Source: Acidocella sp. (GTDB lineage: Bacteria; Pseudomonadota; Alphaproteobacteria; Acetobacterales; Acetobacteraceae). Taken from it: 40,935 nt of DNA. Under the pieces are notes generated by a model, which was given only the letters and a program-made list of their open reading frames with translations, did not search any database and was not told the DNA's origin. Shown in pieces: positions 1 through 8,943 of the stretch. Both the position numbers and the translations under genes were made by a program. Position 1 is the stretch's first letter; each line of letters opens with the position of its first letter. The stretch is from positions 1-40,935 of the forward strand of contig NZ_JABEVC010000051.1 of the NCBI RefSeq assembly GCF_013044125.1. Direction: 5' to 3'.

Positions 1-321
1 CGCTGTGCCCCCCAGCGGCCCGAGCGCCACCCCCGCCACATACAGCGCCCGGTGCCAGCCGAGAAACGGCGCGAAAGGCGCCGCCAGCAGCCACAGCACC
101 ATATCCAGCAGGCGTGACCACTCCACCATCACCCCCGCGCCGGAATCATCGCGCGCCACCGTTATCACCAGATGCCCGGCGCGGATGCCATCCTCCAGCC
201 GCAGCAGGCGCATGTAGCTGTCAGGGTCGTTCAAACTACCTGCGAGCACGCCGGGCCATTGATGCGCCCCGGCCACGATGTTGAGCGCGGCGGCAAGGAG
301 AAAAAGCAGCGGATACATCAT
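1..321 (-). CDS. Membrane protein, partial (N-terminus only), possibly STT3/GT-C-like
   Basis: Reverse strand reads MMYPLLFLLAAALNIVAGAHQWPGVLAGSLNDPDSYMRLLRLEDGIRAGHLVITVARDDSGAGVMVEWSRLLDMVLWLLAAPFAPFLGWHRALYVAGVALGPLGGTA and runs off the window edge. Hydrophobic N-terminus with a DPDSYMRL motif. ATG overlaps the stop of the upstream gene. Confidence 0.6.
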   Translation of the reverse strand, partial: MMYPLLFLLAAALNIVAGAHQWPGVLAGSLNDPDSYMRLLRLEDGIRAGHLVITVARDDSGAGVMVEWSRLLDMVLWLLAAPFAPFLGWHRALYVAGVALGPLGGTA

Positions 322-1745
322 CCCGCATGCGCCCTGAAACCGCCCACACCGCGCTCGATCTCGGTGACATGGCGCGGCCGCAGGCCGCTGGCGTCCGTCA
401 GCCCGCAGGAATGCGCGATCATCTCCACCTCTTCCATCAGCCGTCCGGCATAGCGGCTTACCCGCACCGCCTTGTCCGCCGGGTCCAGCCCCGCGATCAA
501 CCGCGGGTCGGCGGCGGTCACCCCCGTGGGGCAGCGCCCGGAGCCGCATTTCATCGCCTGGATACACCCGAGCGAGAACATGAAGCCCCGCGCGGAGGAA
601 ACGAAATCCGCCCCCATGCACAGCGCCCAGGCCACCTTGTCCGGCGTTATCAATTTGCCCGCCGCGATGATGCGTATCCGCCCGGTCAGCCCATGTTCAT
701 CGCGCAACGCCACCGCATAGGGCAACGCCTGGGTTATTGGCAGCCCCATATAGTCAGCCAGCGGCTCCGGCGCCGCGCCGGTGCCGCCTTCGCCGCCGTC
801 CACCTGGATATAATCAGGGCAATGTTCGGGGTTCTCCACACAGTCGTTGAACCATTCATCAAGGAAGCGCGGGTCGCCGACGACGAACTTAACCCCCACC
901 GGCTTGCCGGTGATCCCCCGCACCCGGGCGATGAAGGCGCCCAGTTCAGCGATGTTGGCGATGTCGCGGTGGCGGTTGGGGGAGATGCTGTCATGCCCTT
1001 CGGGAATGCCGCGAATGGCGGCGATTTCCGCTGTCACCTTGCCGCCCGGCAACACGCCGCCCTTGCCCGGCTTGGCGCCCTGCGCCAGCTTCACCTCGAA
1101 CATCTTCACCTGCGGCATCGCCGCGATCTCGCGCAGCCGCTCCTCGGAAAGTGCGCCGCTGGCATCACGCACGCCATATTTGGCGGTGCCGATCTGCATG
1201 ATGATATCCGCCCCGCCCTCCAGATGGAATTTAGAGAGTCCGCCCTCGCCGGTGCTCATCCAAACGCCCGCGAGCTTTGCCCCGCGCGAGAGCGCGCTCA
1301 CCGCCGCATGGCTCAACGCGCCATAGCTCATGCCCGAGATGTTGAAAAAATGCTGCCCCATGTAAGGCTGCGCGCACGCCCCCGGGCCGCTGGTGATGCC
1401 GATCAGCTTGCCGGGAAAATGCCGCTTCTCCTCATCGAGCACCGGAAACGCGGCATTGCGGAACACAAAGCTCGGCACATTCTCCGAGCCGAAGCTCACC
1501 AGATTGGAAACCCCTTTCGCCGAGCGATACACCCAGCTGCGCTCCAACCGGTTGAACGGCCGCTCCGCCCAGTCCGGCAGATATTGGTACTGGCGCATAT
1601 ATTCGCCCCAGGTCTCGGCAAAGTAGCGGAAATGCCCGATGACGGGGAAATTGCGCAGCACGGTATGTTTTTGCTGGTGCGTGTCGCGCCAATACACCAC
1701 CGCCAGCCCCGCCGCGGCACCGGCCGCCAATATCCCCAGAACCAT
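318..1745 (-). CDS. FMN-binding glutamate synthase family protein
   Basis: ORF with YMGQHFFNISGMSYGALSHAAVSALSRGAKLAG, GGLSKFHLEGGADIIMQIGTAKYGVRD, DYIQVDGGEGGTGAAPEPLADYMGLP and CGSGRCPTGVTAADPRL. Start chosen at MVLGILAAGAAAGLAVVYW (TM helix) rather than the longer ORF start. Confidence 0.9.
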   Translation of the reverse strand: MVLGILAAGAAAGLAVVYWRDTHQQKHTVLRNFPVIGHFRYFAETWGEYMRQYQYLPDWAERPFNRLERSWVYRSAKGVSNLVSFGSENVPSFVFRNAAFPVLDEEKRHFPGKLIGITSGPGACAQPYMGQHFFNISGMSYGALSHAAVSALSRGAKLAGVWMSTGEGGLSKFHLEGGADIIMQIGTAKYGVRDASGALSEERLREIAAMPQVKMFEVKLAQGAKPGKGGVLPGGKVTAEIAAIRGIPEGHDSISPNRHRDIANIAELGAFIARVRGITGKPVGVKFVVGDPRFLDEWFNDCVENPEHCPDYIQVDGGEGGTGAAPEPLADYMGLPITQALPYAVALRDEHGLTGRIRIIAAGKLITPDKVAWALCMGADFVSSARGFMFSLGCIQAMKCGSGRCPTGVTAADPRLIAGLDPADKAVRVSRYAGRLMEEVEMIAHSCGLTDASGLRPRHVTEIERGVGGFRAHAG

Positions 1746-1852
1746 ATAAGCGCTCCCCGGCCTTTTGCCTGAGCGTGATAGCCTTGAATCGCGCGCATGT
1801 CTCTGTTCTCGCGCGATCTGGCATCCGAACCCGCTTGGGCTTATGATTACGC

Positions 1853-2608
1853 ATGGCAAAAGATAAGAGCTACGACAAAACCCTGCGCCACCTGCAAGTC
1901 GAGCTGGTGAAACTCCAGCGCCATGTGATTTCACGCGGCCAGAAGGTGCTCATCATCCTTGAAGGCCGCGACGGTGCTGGCAAGGACGGCACCATCAAGC
2001 GCATCATCGAGCATCTCTCCCCGCGCGATATCCGCGTCGTGGCGCTCTCCAAACCATCCGACGTTGAAGCCACCCAATGGTATTTCCAGCGTTATGTGAA
2101 CCATCTGCCGGCCGCCGGCGAGATCGTGCTGTTCAACCGCTCCTGGTACAACCGCGCCGGTGTGGAGCATGTCATGGGCTTCTGCTCGGACCACGACTAC
2201 CACACCTTCCTGCGCAACGTGCCGGTGTTCGAGTCCATGCTGGCCGATTCCGGCATCACGGTGATCAAATACTACCTCGACATCGACCGCAAGGAACAGA
2301 AGAAGCGCCTTGAGGCCCGTCATGACGATCCGCTGAAACAATGGAAAATCAGCCCGATCGACGAGAAGGCCCTGAAACATTTTGATGACTATACCAAGGC
2401 CCGCAACATCATGCTGCGCGCGACCGATAGCGCCACCGCGCCATGGATGGTGGTCCGCGCCAACGACAAAAAGACCGCCCGCCTGGCGATTATAGCCGAT
2501 CTCATCACCCGGGTGGATTACGCCGACGCCACCCCGCATGACACCCATACAGAGATCGTCTGCCGGTTTGATGAAGCCTGCCTCACCAACGGCATGCTCG
2601 CCTCATGA
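1853..2608 (+). CDS. ppk2: Polyphosphate kinase 2 family protein
   Basis: Walker A-like EGRDGAGKDGTIKRI, SKPSDVEATQWYFQRYVNHLPAAGEIVLFNRSWYNRAGVEHVMGF; typical PPK2 motifs. Confidence 0.93.
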   Translation: MAKDKSYDKTLRHLQVELVKLQRHVISRGQKVLIILEGRDGAGKDGTIKRIIEHLSPRDIRVVALSKPSDVEATQWYFQRYVNHLPAAGEIVLFNRSWYNRAGVEHVMGFCSDHDYHTFLRNVPVFESMLADSGITVIKYYLDIDRKEQKKRLEARHDDPLKQWKISPIDEKALKHFDDYTKARNIMLRATDSATAPWMVVRANDKKTARLAIIADLITRVDYADATPHDTHTEIVCRFDEACLTNGMLAS

Positions 2609-2985
2609 ACGCGCTGCTGGACAAGCTCACATTCGATGCCAACGGGCTGATCCCCGCCATCGCCCAGCAGCATGACACGGGTGAGGTGCTGATGATGGCC
2701 TGGATGAACCGCGACTCCATCGAGGAGACGCTCAAGACCGGCCAGGTCTGCTATTGGTCGCGCTCGCGGCAAAAACTCTGGCGCAAGGGCGAATCCTCCG
2801 GCCAGCAACAGAGGCTGGTGGAGTTGAGACTCGACTGCGACGGCGACACGCTGCTGCTCCTGGTCGACCAGAAGGGCGTCGCCTGCCACACCGGGCGGCG
2901 AAACTGCTTTTTTCTTGCCTGGCGCGGCGAAGATTTGGTGGAAATCGCCGCGCCACTGGTGGACCCGGCACAGCTTTACAAGTAA
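2605..2985 (+). CDS. hisI: Phosphoribosyl-AMP cyclohydrolase
   Basis: GEVLMMAWMNRDSIEETLKTGQVCYWSRSRQKLWRKGESSGQ, LRLDCDGDTLLLLVDQKGVACHTGRRNCFF. ATGA overlap with ppk2. Confidence 0.95.
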   Translation: MNALLDKLTFDANGLIPAIAQQHDTGEVLMMAWMNRDSIEETLKTGQVCYWSRSRQKLWRKGESSGQQQRLVELRLDCDGDTLLLLVDQKGVACHTGRRNCFFLAWRGEDLVEIAAPLVDPAQLYK

Positions 2986-3046
2986 CCGCGCCCCCTCCAC
3001 TTGATAGATTCTGAAATTTGGCGAAATAAGTAAGGGCAAAATTCTG

Positions 3047-4705
3047 ATGGGTCCGATCATGTCGCTCAAGCTGCCGAAATTCCTTTCCGCCCGCCCGGTC
3101 ATCGCCGTGGCGGCCCTTGCGCTTCTCCTCGGTGGCGCGGCAACCAGCCGCTTCGCCAATGCGGATGATACCGCCGATTACCCGGCGGCCAGCCTCACCG
3201 CCCCCACCGACCCGGCGGCGCTGATCGCGCGCGGCAAATACCTGACAGAGGCGGCTGACTGCATGCCCTGCCACACCGGACCCAACCACGCGCCCTTCTC
3301 CGGCGGCTTGGTCATGGCCACGCCCTTCGGTGGCCTCGCCACCCCCAATATCACGCCTGACAAAGCAACCGGCATCGGCAACTGGACGGATGCGCAATTC
3401 TACAACGCCGTGCACTACGGCGAAGCGCCGGGCCGCTCTTATCTGTTGTTCCCCAAATTCCTCTACCCGGCGATGCCCTACACCTCCTACACCAAGCTCT
3501 CCTACGCGGACGTGATGGCGATCAAGGCGTATCTCTTCTCGTTGCCGCCGGTGAACGTAGCGCCCACGCCGAGCACCATGCTGTTTCCCTTCAACCAGCG
3601 GCCCGTGCTGCTCGGCTGGCGCATCTTGTTCTTCCGCTCGGGCCCGATGCACATGAACCCGGCCTGGAGTGACAGCATGAAGAACGGCGCCTACCTCACC
3701 GAGGCGCTGGGCCATTGCGGCGAATGCCACACACCGCGCAACTTCCTGAGCGCCATGATGCTGGACAAAGCCTACGCAGGCGCGCCGATTGACGCCTTCT
3801 TCGCCCCCAACATCTCGTCCGACAAAAAATATGGCGTCGGCGGCTGGGCGCAGGCGGACCTCGTGGCCTACCTGCATGACGACGGCAACATGGTCAAAGG
3901 CTCGCCCTACGCCGCCATGGGCGAGGTTGTGGACCATTCCACCAGCCAGATCCCCGTGTCTGACGATGTGGACATCGCCAACTACCTGCAGAACGAGACG
4001 GTGCCCCAGCATGTGCCGCCCACCCCCGCGGTGCCCAACGCCGCAGCCTCCATCGCCCTTGGCGCCACTGTGTACACCGCCAACTGCGCCGGGTGCCACG
4101 GCAAGACCGGCGGCGGCATGGCCCCGATCATTCCCAATCTCGCGGGCAATGACTCCGTCACCGCCTCGGAACCCACAAACGTGATCGGCGCCGTGCTGAG
4201 CGGGCTGGACCCGTGGAAGGCCAACGGCCCGGCCATGCCGGCTTTCGCCAACAGCCTGTCGGATGCACAGATCGCCGCCGTCACCAACTATGTGCGCACC
4301 AGCATGGGCAACAACGCCACCGCTGATGCCTCCCCGCATGATGTGATGAAGCTGCGCGCAATCGCCGTGGTGCCGCCCTCCGCCACCAAATCGGCTGATC
4401 TCTTTGGTTGCCCGCATATCTCCGCCGCCGGCGGGGCCACCAGCATCGCGGACCCTGGCAGCGACCTGTTGAACAGCTACGCGGGCGCCACCCCGGCAAC
4501 CATGCCGAACCGGACCCGCACGCTGATCTCGGCCATCCGCGCCGGCAACACCACCATCAGCAACGCGGACCTGACCAACGACCTCATCGCGGCATACTGC
4601 CCCGTGGTCGCCAACCAGAGCGGGCTGAGCAATGCCGCCAAACATCAGGCAATGCAGAACTTCGTCGCCAGCGTGCAGCCGCTCATTGCCTCGGCCGTCA
4701 ATTAA
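3047..4705 (+). CDS. Triheme cytochrome c (membrane-bound dehydrogenase cytochrome c subunit-like)
   Basis: Three CxxCH motifs (CMPCH, CGECH, CAGCH), N-terminal signal/anchor helix; resembles cytochrome c subunits of alcohol/gluconate/sorbitol dehydrogenases. Confidence 0.85.
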   Translation: MGPIMSLKLPKFLSARPVIAVAALALLLGGAATSRFANADDTADYPAASLTAPTDPAALIARGKYLTEAADCMPCHTGPNHAPFSGGLVMATPFGGLATPNITPDKATGIGNWTDAQFYNAVHYGEAPGRSYLLFPKFLYPAMPYTSYTKLSYADVMAIKAYLFSLPPVNVAPTPSTMLFPFNQRPVLLGWRILFFRSGPMHMNPAWSDSMKNGAYLTEALGHCGECHTPRNFLSAMMLDKAYAGAPIDAFFAPNISSDKKYGVGGWAQADLVAYLHDDGNMVKGSPYAAMGEVVDHSTSQIPVSDDVDIANYLQNETVPQHVPPTPAVPNAAASIALGATVYTANCAGCHGKTGGGMAPIIPNLAGNDSVTASEPTNVIGAVLSGLDPWKANGPAMPAFANSLSDAQIAAVTNYVRTSMGNNATADASPHDVMKLRAIAVVPPSATKSADLFGCPHISAAGGATSIADPGSDLLNSYAGATPATMPNRTRTLISAIRAGNTTISNADLTNDLIAAYCPVVANQSGLSNAAKHQAMQNFVASVQPLIASAVN

Positions 4706-5282
4706 CATCGAGACGCTGACGGGAGCGGCCGTCGTGCCGCTCCTGCCGGAACTCGCCCGGCTGCGCATCAGCGTCTTCCACGAGTTCCCCTATCTCTACG
4801 ACGGCGATGCCGCCTACGAGCAAACCTATCTGCGCGTTTACGCGCAGGCGCCGGGTGCTGCCGTCATCGTCGCGCGTGACGGCGGAAAAATCATCGGCGC
4901 CTCAACCTGCCTGCCGCTGACGGCTGAAACCGCGAATGTGCAAAAACCCTTCCTCGATGCCGGGGAGGATATCTCCAAGGTTTTCTATTTCGGCGAGAGC
5001 GTGCTGGAACAGGCTTATCGCGGCCAGGGCATCGGCGTGCATTTTTTTGATGCCCGCGAGACCCAGGCGCGCGCCACTGGCCATCCCGTCACCGCCTTCT
5101 GCGCCGTGCGCCGCCCGGCGGACCACCCGCTGCGCCCGGCGGGTTATGTCCCGCTGGATGAATTTTGGCGCCATCGCGGCTATACCAAACGCCCAGCACT
5201 TAGCTGCACCATGTCCTGGCGCGACATCGGCGAGAGAGAACCGAGCGAAAAAATCATGGATTTCTGGACCAGGACCCTATGA
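4701..5282 (+). CDS. GNAT family N-acetyltransferase-like protein (start uncertain)
   Basis: RISVFHEFPYLYDGDAAYEQTYLRVYAQAPGAAVIVARDGGKIIGASTCLPL and ESVLEQAYRGQGIGVHFFDARE (acetyl-CoA site-like). Open ORF begins 4632; no convincing ATG near the domain start (ATT at 4701, GTG at 4734 possible). Confidence 0.7.
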   Translation: MNIETLTGAAVVPLLPELARLRISVFHEFPYLYDGDAAYEQTYLRVYAQAPGAAVIVARDGGKIIGASTCLPLTAETANVQKPFLDAGEDISKVFYFGESVLEQAYRGQGIGVHFFDARETQARATGHPVTAFCAVRRPADHPLRPAGYVPLDEFWRHRGYTKRPALSCTMSWRDIGEREPSEKIMDFWTRTL

Positions 5283-6145
5283 AACTCGCGCTGGCGCCCT
5301 TTGGCGTCTCTCCACCTCCCAATTTCAAATCCTTCATCACCCGCATTGAACGCCTGGCCGCCGAGGCGGCACTCGGCGGCGCTGATCTGCTCGCTTTGCC
5401 GGAATATTTCTCCATGGTCCTGGCCGGGGCCAGCGTCACCACGCCTGATCTCGCGGCCGAGCTTGCCATTGTCACCGCGCAGGCCGATGAGCTGACCGCC
5501 GCCCTGCGCGAGACGGCCGCGCGCCACAAAATATACCTGCTAGCGGGTTCCATCCCCATGCGGCTTGGCACCGTGTTCAATAATCGCGCCGCCTTCATCG
5601 CCCCTTCCGGCGCGCTGGCCTTTCAGGACAAGCAATGCATGACCCGTTTCGAGGCCGAGCGATGGGGCATCACCGGCGGTAATCCACCCCAGGTGTTCGA
5701 GACCAGCTTCGGGCGCATCGGCGTGTCCATCTGTTATGATAGCGAATTCCCGCTGCATGTGCGCGCGCAGGTGACGGCAGGGGCCAGACTCATCCTCATC
5801 CCCAGTTGCACCGACAGCCCCGCCGGCTTCAACCGCGTGCGCCTGAGCGCGCGCGCCCGCGCCATCGAGAATCAGTGCTACACCGCCGTCATCCCGCTCA
5901 CCGGCCAGGCGCCCTGGTCCGTCTCGATTAACGAAAACTACGGCCAAGCGGCCCTGTTCACCCCGTGCGACGCCGGTTTCCCGCCGGACGGCGTGGCTGT
6001 GGCGGGGCGCATGAACGCATCGGAGCTGGTGTTCGCCACCGTGGATTTCGCCGCCATTGATACGCTGCGTACCCAGGGTGCGGTGCTCAACCACCGGGAC
6101 TGGCCAGAGGCAATCCCCCCCTGCCCCGTGGTGCCCCTGGCGTGA
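5279..6145 (+). CDS. Carbon-nitrogen hydrolase (nitrilase superfamily)
   Basis: Putative E-K-C triad in LALPEYFSM, FQDKQCMTRFEAERWGI and IGVSICYDSEFP. ATGA overlap with the upstream GNAT gene. Confidence 0.88.
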   Translation: MKLALAPFGVSPPPNFKSFITRIERLAAEAALGGADLLALPEYFSMVLAGASVTTPDLAAELAIVTAQADELTAALRETAARHKIYLLAGSIPMRLGTVFNNRAAFIAPSGALAFQDKQCMTRFEAERWGITGGNPPQVFETSFGRIGVSICYDSEFPLHVRAQVTAGARLILIPSCTDSPAGFNRVRLSARARAIENQCYTAVIPLTGQAPWSVSINENYGQAALFTPCDAGFPPDGVAVAGRMNASELVFATVDFAAIDTLRTQGAVLNHRDWPEAIPPCPVVPLA

Positions 6146-7335
6146 CCAGGGTTTTCCTTATCGCCGGCGAGGCCAGCGGCGACGTGCTGGGCGCGCGCCT
6201 GATGGCGGCGCTGCGCGCACAACGCGAAGATCTGGTGTTCTCGGGCATCGGCGGGGCGCGCATGGCGGAGGCGGGGCTTGAGTCCATCTTCCCCATGCAG
6301 GAGCTGGCGGTGATGGGCCTGGCTGAAATCCTGCCCCGGATTTTCGCGCTGAAACGGCGCATCAACCAGACGATCGAGACAATCAAGGCCACCCGGCCGG
6401 ATATCGTCGTCACCATCGACAGCCCCGGCTTCTGCCTGCGTGTGCTCAAAGGCATCTCCGGCACCGGCATTCCGCGCATCCACTACGTTGCCCCGCAGGT
6501 CTGGGCCTGGCGGCAGGAACGGGTGAAGCACTACCCCGGCCTGTGGGACGAGCTGCTCTGCCTGCTCCCCTTCGAGCCCGCGTTTTTTGCCCCGCACGGG
6601 TTGAATCCGGTTTTCGTCGGCCATCCGGTTCTGGAATCGGGTGCCAATATGGGCGACGCCGCGCGCTTTCGCGCCCAGCATAACATGGCCCCAGGCGCCG
6701 TGCCGGTGGTGCTCATGCCCGGTTCGCGCGTCACTGAAACCTCGCGCCTGCTGCCGGTATTCCGCCAGAGCATGGTGGAGCTTTCCGCACGCATCGCGCA
6801 GCTGCAACCCGTGCTCGCCGCCGCCGCCGGCGTTGCCGAGGCCGTGGCCGCCCAAACGCGCGACTGGCCGGTCTCCCCCATCATCGTGCGCGATGTCGCC
6901 ACCCGTTACGACGCCTTTGCCGCCGCGCGCGCGGCGCTGACCAAATCCGGCACCTCCACGCTGGAACTCGCCATGGCCGGCGTGCCGATGGCGGTGACCT
7001 ACCGGGTCAACCCGCTCAGCGCGATGCTGGCGCGGCGCATGATCAAGGTGGAACATGTCGCCATGATCAACCTGCTGGCAGGCCGCGCGCTGGTGCCCGA
7101 GCTGTTGCAGCAGGATTGCACCCCAGCGAAACTGAGCGCGACGCTGTACGGGTTGATCACCGGCGAGGCCGCCGCCGCAACGCAGCGCGCGGGTTTCGCC
7201 ACCGCGCTGGCAAGCCTGCGCGCACCCGCCGGAACCCCCTCATCCGCCGCCGCCGCCCGGGTTCTCGCCAGACTTGGAACAGGGGGGAATCAGGCTCTAT
7301 CGGGACACGTCATTGAAAATGCCGTGTCCCAATAG
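6142..7335 (+). CDS. lpxB: Lipid-A-disaccharide synthase
   Basis: FLIAGEASGDVLGARLMAALRA, IHYVAPQVWAWRQERVKHY, FVGHPVLE, VVLMPGSRVTE, TKSGTSTLELAMAGVPMAVTYRVNPLSAML. GTG start overlapping the previous TGA. Confidence 0.95.
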   Translation: MTRVFLIAGEASGDVLGARLMAALRAQREDLVFSGIGGARMAEAGLESIFPMQELAVMGLAEILPRIFALKRRINQTIETIKATRPDIVVTIDSPGFCLRVLKGISGTGIPRIHYVAPQVWAWRQERVKHYPGLWDELLCLLPFEPAFFAPHGLNPVFVGHPVLESGANMGDAARFRAQHNMAPGAVPVVLMPGSRVTETSRLLPVFRQSMVELSARIAQLQPVLAAAAGVAEAVAAQTRDWPVSPIIVRDVATRYDAFAAARAALTKSGTSTLELAMAGVPMAVTYRVNPLSAMLARRMIKVEHVAMINLLAGRALVPELLQQDCTPAKLSATLYGLITGEAAAATQRAGFATALASLRAPAGTPSSAAAARVLARLGTGGNQALSGHVIENAVSQ

Positions 7336-7373
7336 CGTCATATTTAGCGCGCGCCGCCCACCAACCCGCGCGC

Positions 7374-7405
7374 AGTACCCTGCGTCATGAATGACGCAGG
7401 GTACT
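7374..7405. repeat. Perfect 15-bp inverted repeat with 2-nt centre in a convergent intergenic space
   Basis: agtaccctgcgtcat-ga-atgacgcagggtact between the lpxB end and the GT39 end. Confidence 0.9.
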
Positions 7406-7419
7406 ATAGCCTCGCCCGC

Positions 7420-8943
7420 TCATTCAGCAGTGCCGGCCCCATTCTGGTTTGCCGGGTCATAAAGCGCGATCATAATCCGGCTGCCCGCCACCTGCGTCAG
7501 GCTGGGTTTGCCAAGCGCCTGCGCCCCGGCGAAAAACTTCGAGAACGCCGCATGCTCCGCGCTCTGCCCCGCGTGGCCATACACCACCCACACGCGCTTA
7601 CCCTGGCTCGCGGCCTTTTCGGCATGGTTCAGGCCGCCCGCAGCATCCTTCAGCACCACACTGCGCGCGCCCGGCGGCAGATACATGCGCAAAATCGGCA
7701 ACGCCCCAGTATCGTAGAGATACACCACATCCCCGGGGCTGACATCCTGCGCCAGCAATTTCGCGGCGATATCCCAACGCGGTTTGGTCTCGGCATTGTA
7801 GTAGGGCACGAGGTTCACGAGCAGCAGCAGCGCCCCGCCCGCCACCACCAGCGCGCGCGCGCGCGGCGCGGCAAGGTCCAGCAGCGCCGCGCCGCCAATC
7901 CCGGCGAGGATCGCGAAGGGCGCGGCACTCCACAAAATATAGCGGGGCAGCAGAATTGGCCGCCAGATCGAAACGATCGTGAACATCAACGGTAGAAACA
8001 CAAAGGAGATGCCCAGCACCGCAAGCACCGCGGGGCGGCGGCGCAGCGCCCAGGCGGCACTGGCCACGCCCAGGGCCAGGGCTGCATCAATCACCCAGAC
8101 CAGCGCGAGGGGTGTGGGTACATGCATGAACTTGAAGGTCACCGAATCAGCGATCCGCATGAAGTAGACCGAGCCAAGATCATACCAAAGCCGCGAGGCG
8201 TTCAGCGGTGGAATCCACATCACGCTTTGGATGTAGCCCTGTCCCTGGTGCAACGTCATCAGGTAGTAGAACGGCCCGCACAATAGCGCGACGATGAAAT
8301 CGGAGAGCAGGAAATTGCGCAGCAGCTGCCAGCGGTCCGGCGATTGTACGAGCAGCGCCGCGCCGATGACATTGGCAACAATCAACCAGGGCAGCCCGTC
8401 GCCCAGCACATCCAGCGCCACGGCCGAGCCCAGTATGAACACCGCCCAGCAAGCCCCCGTCACATTCCAGCGGATTGGCTTTGAGGCGGCGGAAATATCC
8501 ATGGCCAGCCGCGTGATTCCATAGAGCGCGACCAGAATCAGAAACATCTCCAGCGTATAGGAGCGCGCCTCCTGGCTGAAGGCGAGCGCCGTCGGCGAGA
8601 GGCCGATGATGAGCGCGGCCACGATCCCCGCGGTGCGCCCGGCGATCCGGTACGCGATCATATACACCAGCATCACCGCCAGCGCGCCGAACACCGCCGA
8701 GGGCAGACGCAGCCAATATTGCGGGTCGCCCAGCCCTACCAGCGGCGAGAGCATGAGGAAGAAGCTCGGCATATGGTGGTTTATGAAGGAATCGTTCACC
8801 AGCGCCGCCGGCGCCAGCGAGGCGCGCTGGAAGGTGAACGCCTCGTCAAGCCAGAACGGCCTGGCGCCCAGGCCGCTCAGCCGGGGCAGCAGCGCCAGCA
8901 CGAACACCAATGCCGGCCAGCACAACGCACGCAGTCTGTTCAC
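7420..8943 (-). CDS. Glycosyltransferase family 39-like integral membrane protein
   Basis: FVLALLPRLSGLGARPFWLDEAFTFQRASLAPAALVNDSFINHHMPSFFLML (GT39/ArnT-like N-terminal D-E motif) plus many TM segments. GTG start overlaps the alpha-E stop (GTGA). Confidence 0.82.
   Translation of the reverse strand: MNRLRALCWPALVFVLALLPRLSGLGARPFWLDEAFTFQRASLAPAALVNDSFINHHMPSFFLMLSPLVGLGDPQYWLRLPSAVFGALAVMLVYMIAYRIAGRTAGIVAALIIGLSPTALAFSQEARSYTLEMFLILVALYGITRLAMDISAASKPIRWNVTGACWAVFILGSAVALDVLGDGLPWLIVANVIGAALLVQSPDRWQLLRNFLLSDFIVALLCGPFYYLMTLHQGQGYIQSVMWIPPLNASRLWYDLGSVYFMRIADSVTFKFMHVPTPLALVWVIDAALALGVASAAWALRRRPAVLAVLGISFVFLPLMFTIVSIWRPILLPRYILWSAAPFAILAGIGGAALLDLAAPRARALVVAGGALLLLVNLVPYYNAETKPRWDIAAKLLAQDVSPGDVVYLYDTGALPILRMYLPPGARSVVLKDAAGGLNHAEKAASQGKRVWVVYGHAGQSAEHAAFSKFFAGAQALGKPSLTQVAGSRIMIALYDPANQNGAGTAE

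Noticed and set aside
327-1772. 481-aa plus-strand ORF
   Set aside because: Antisense to the FMN-binding glutamate synthase gene; His/Arg/Ala-rich shadow reading frame.
2732-4768. 678-aa minus-strand ORF
   Set aside because: Antisense to the triheme cytochrome c and hisI; composition (G/A/R/H/V-rich, no motifs) is typical of a high-GC shadow ORF.
7849-7866. Alternating (GC)n run, potential Z-DNA
   Set aside because: Lies inside the GT39 coding frame and is explained by Ala/Arg codons in a GC-rich genome.
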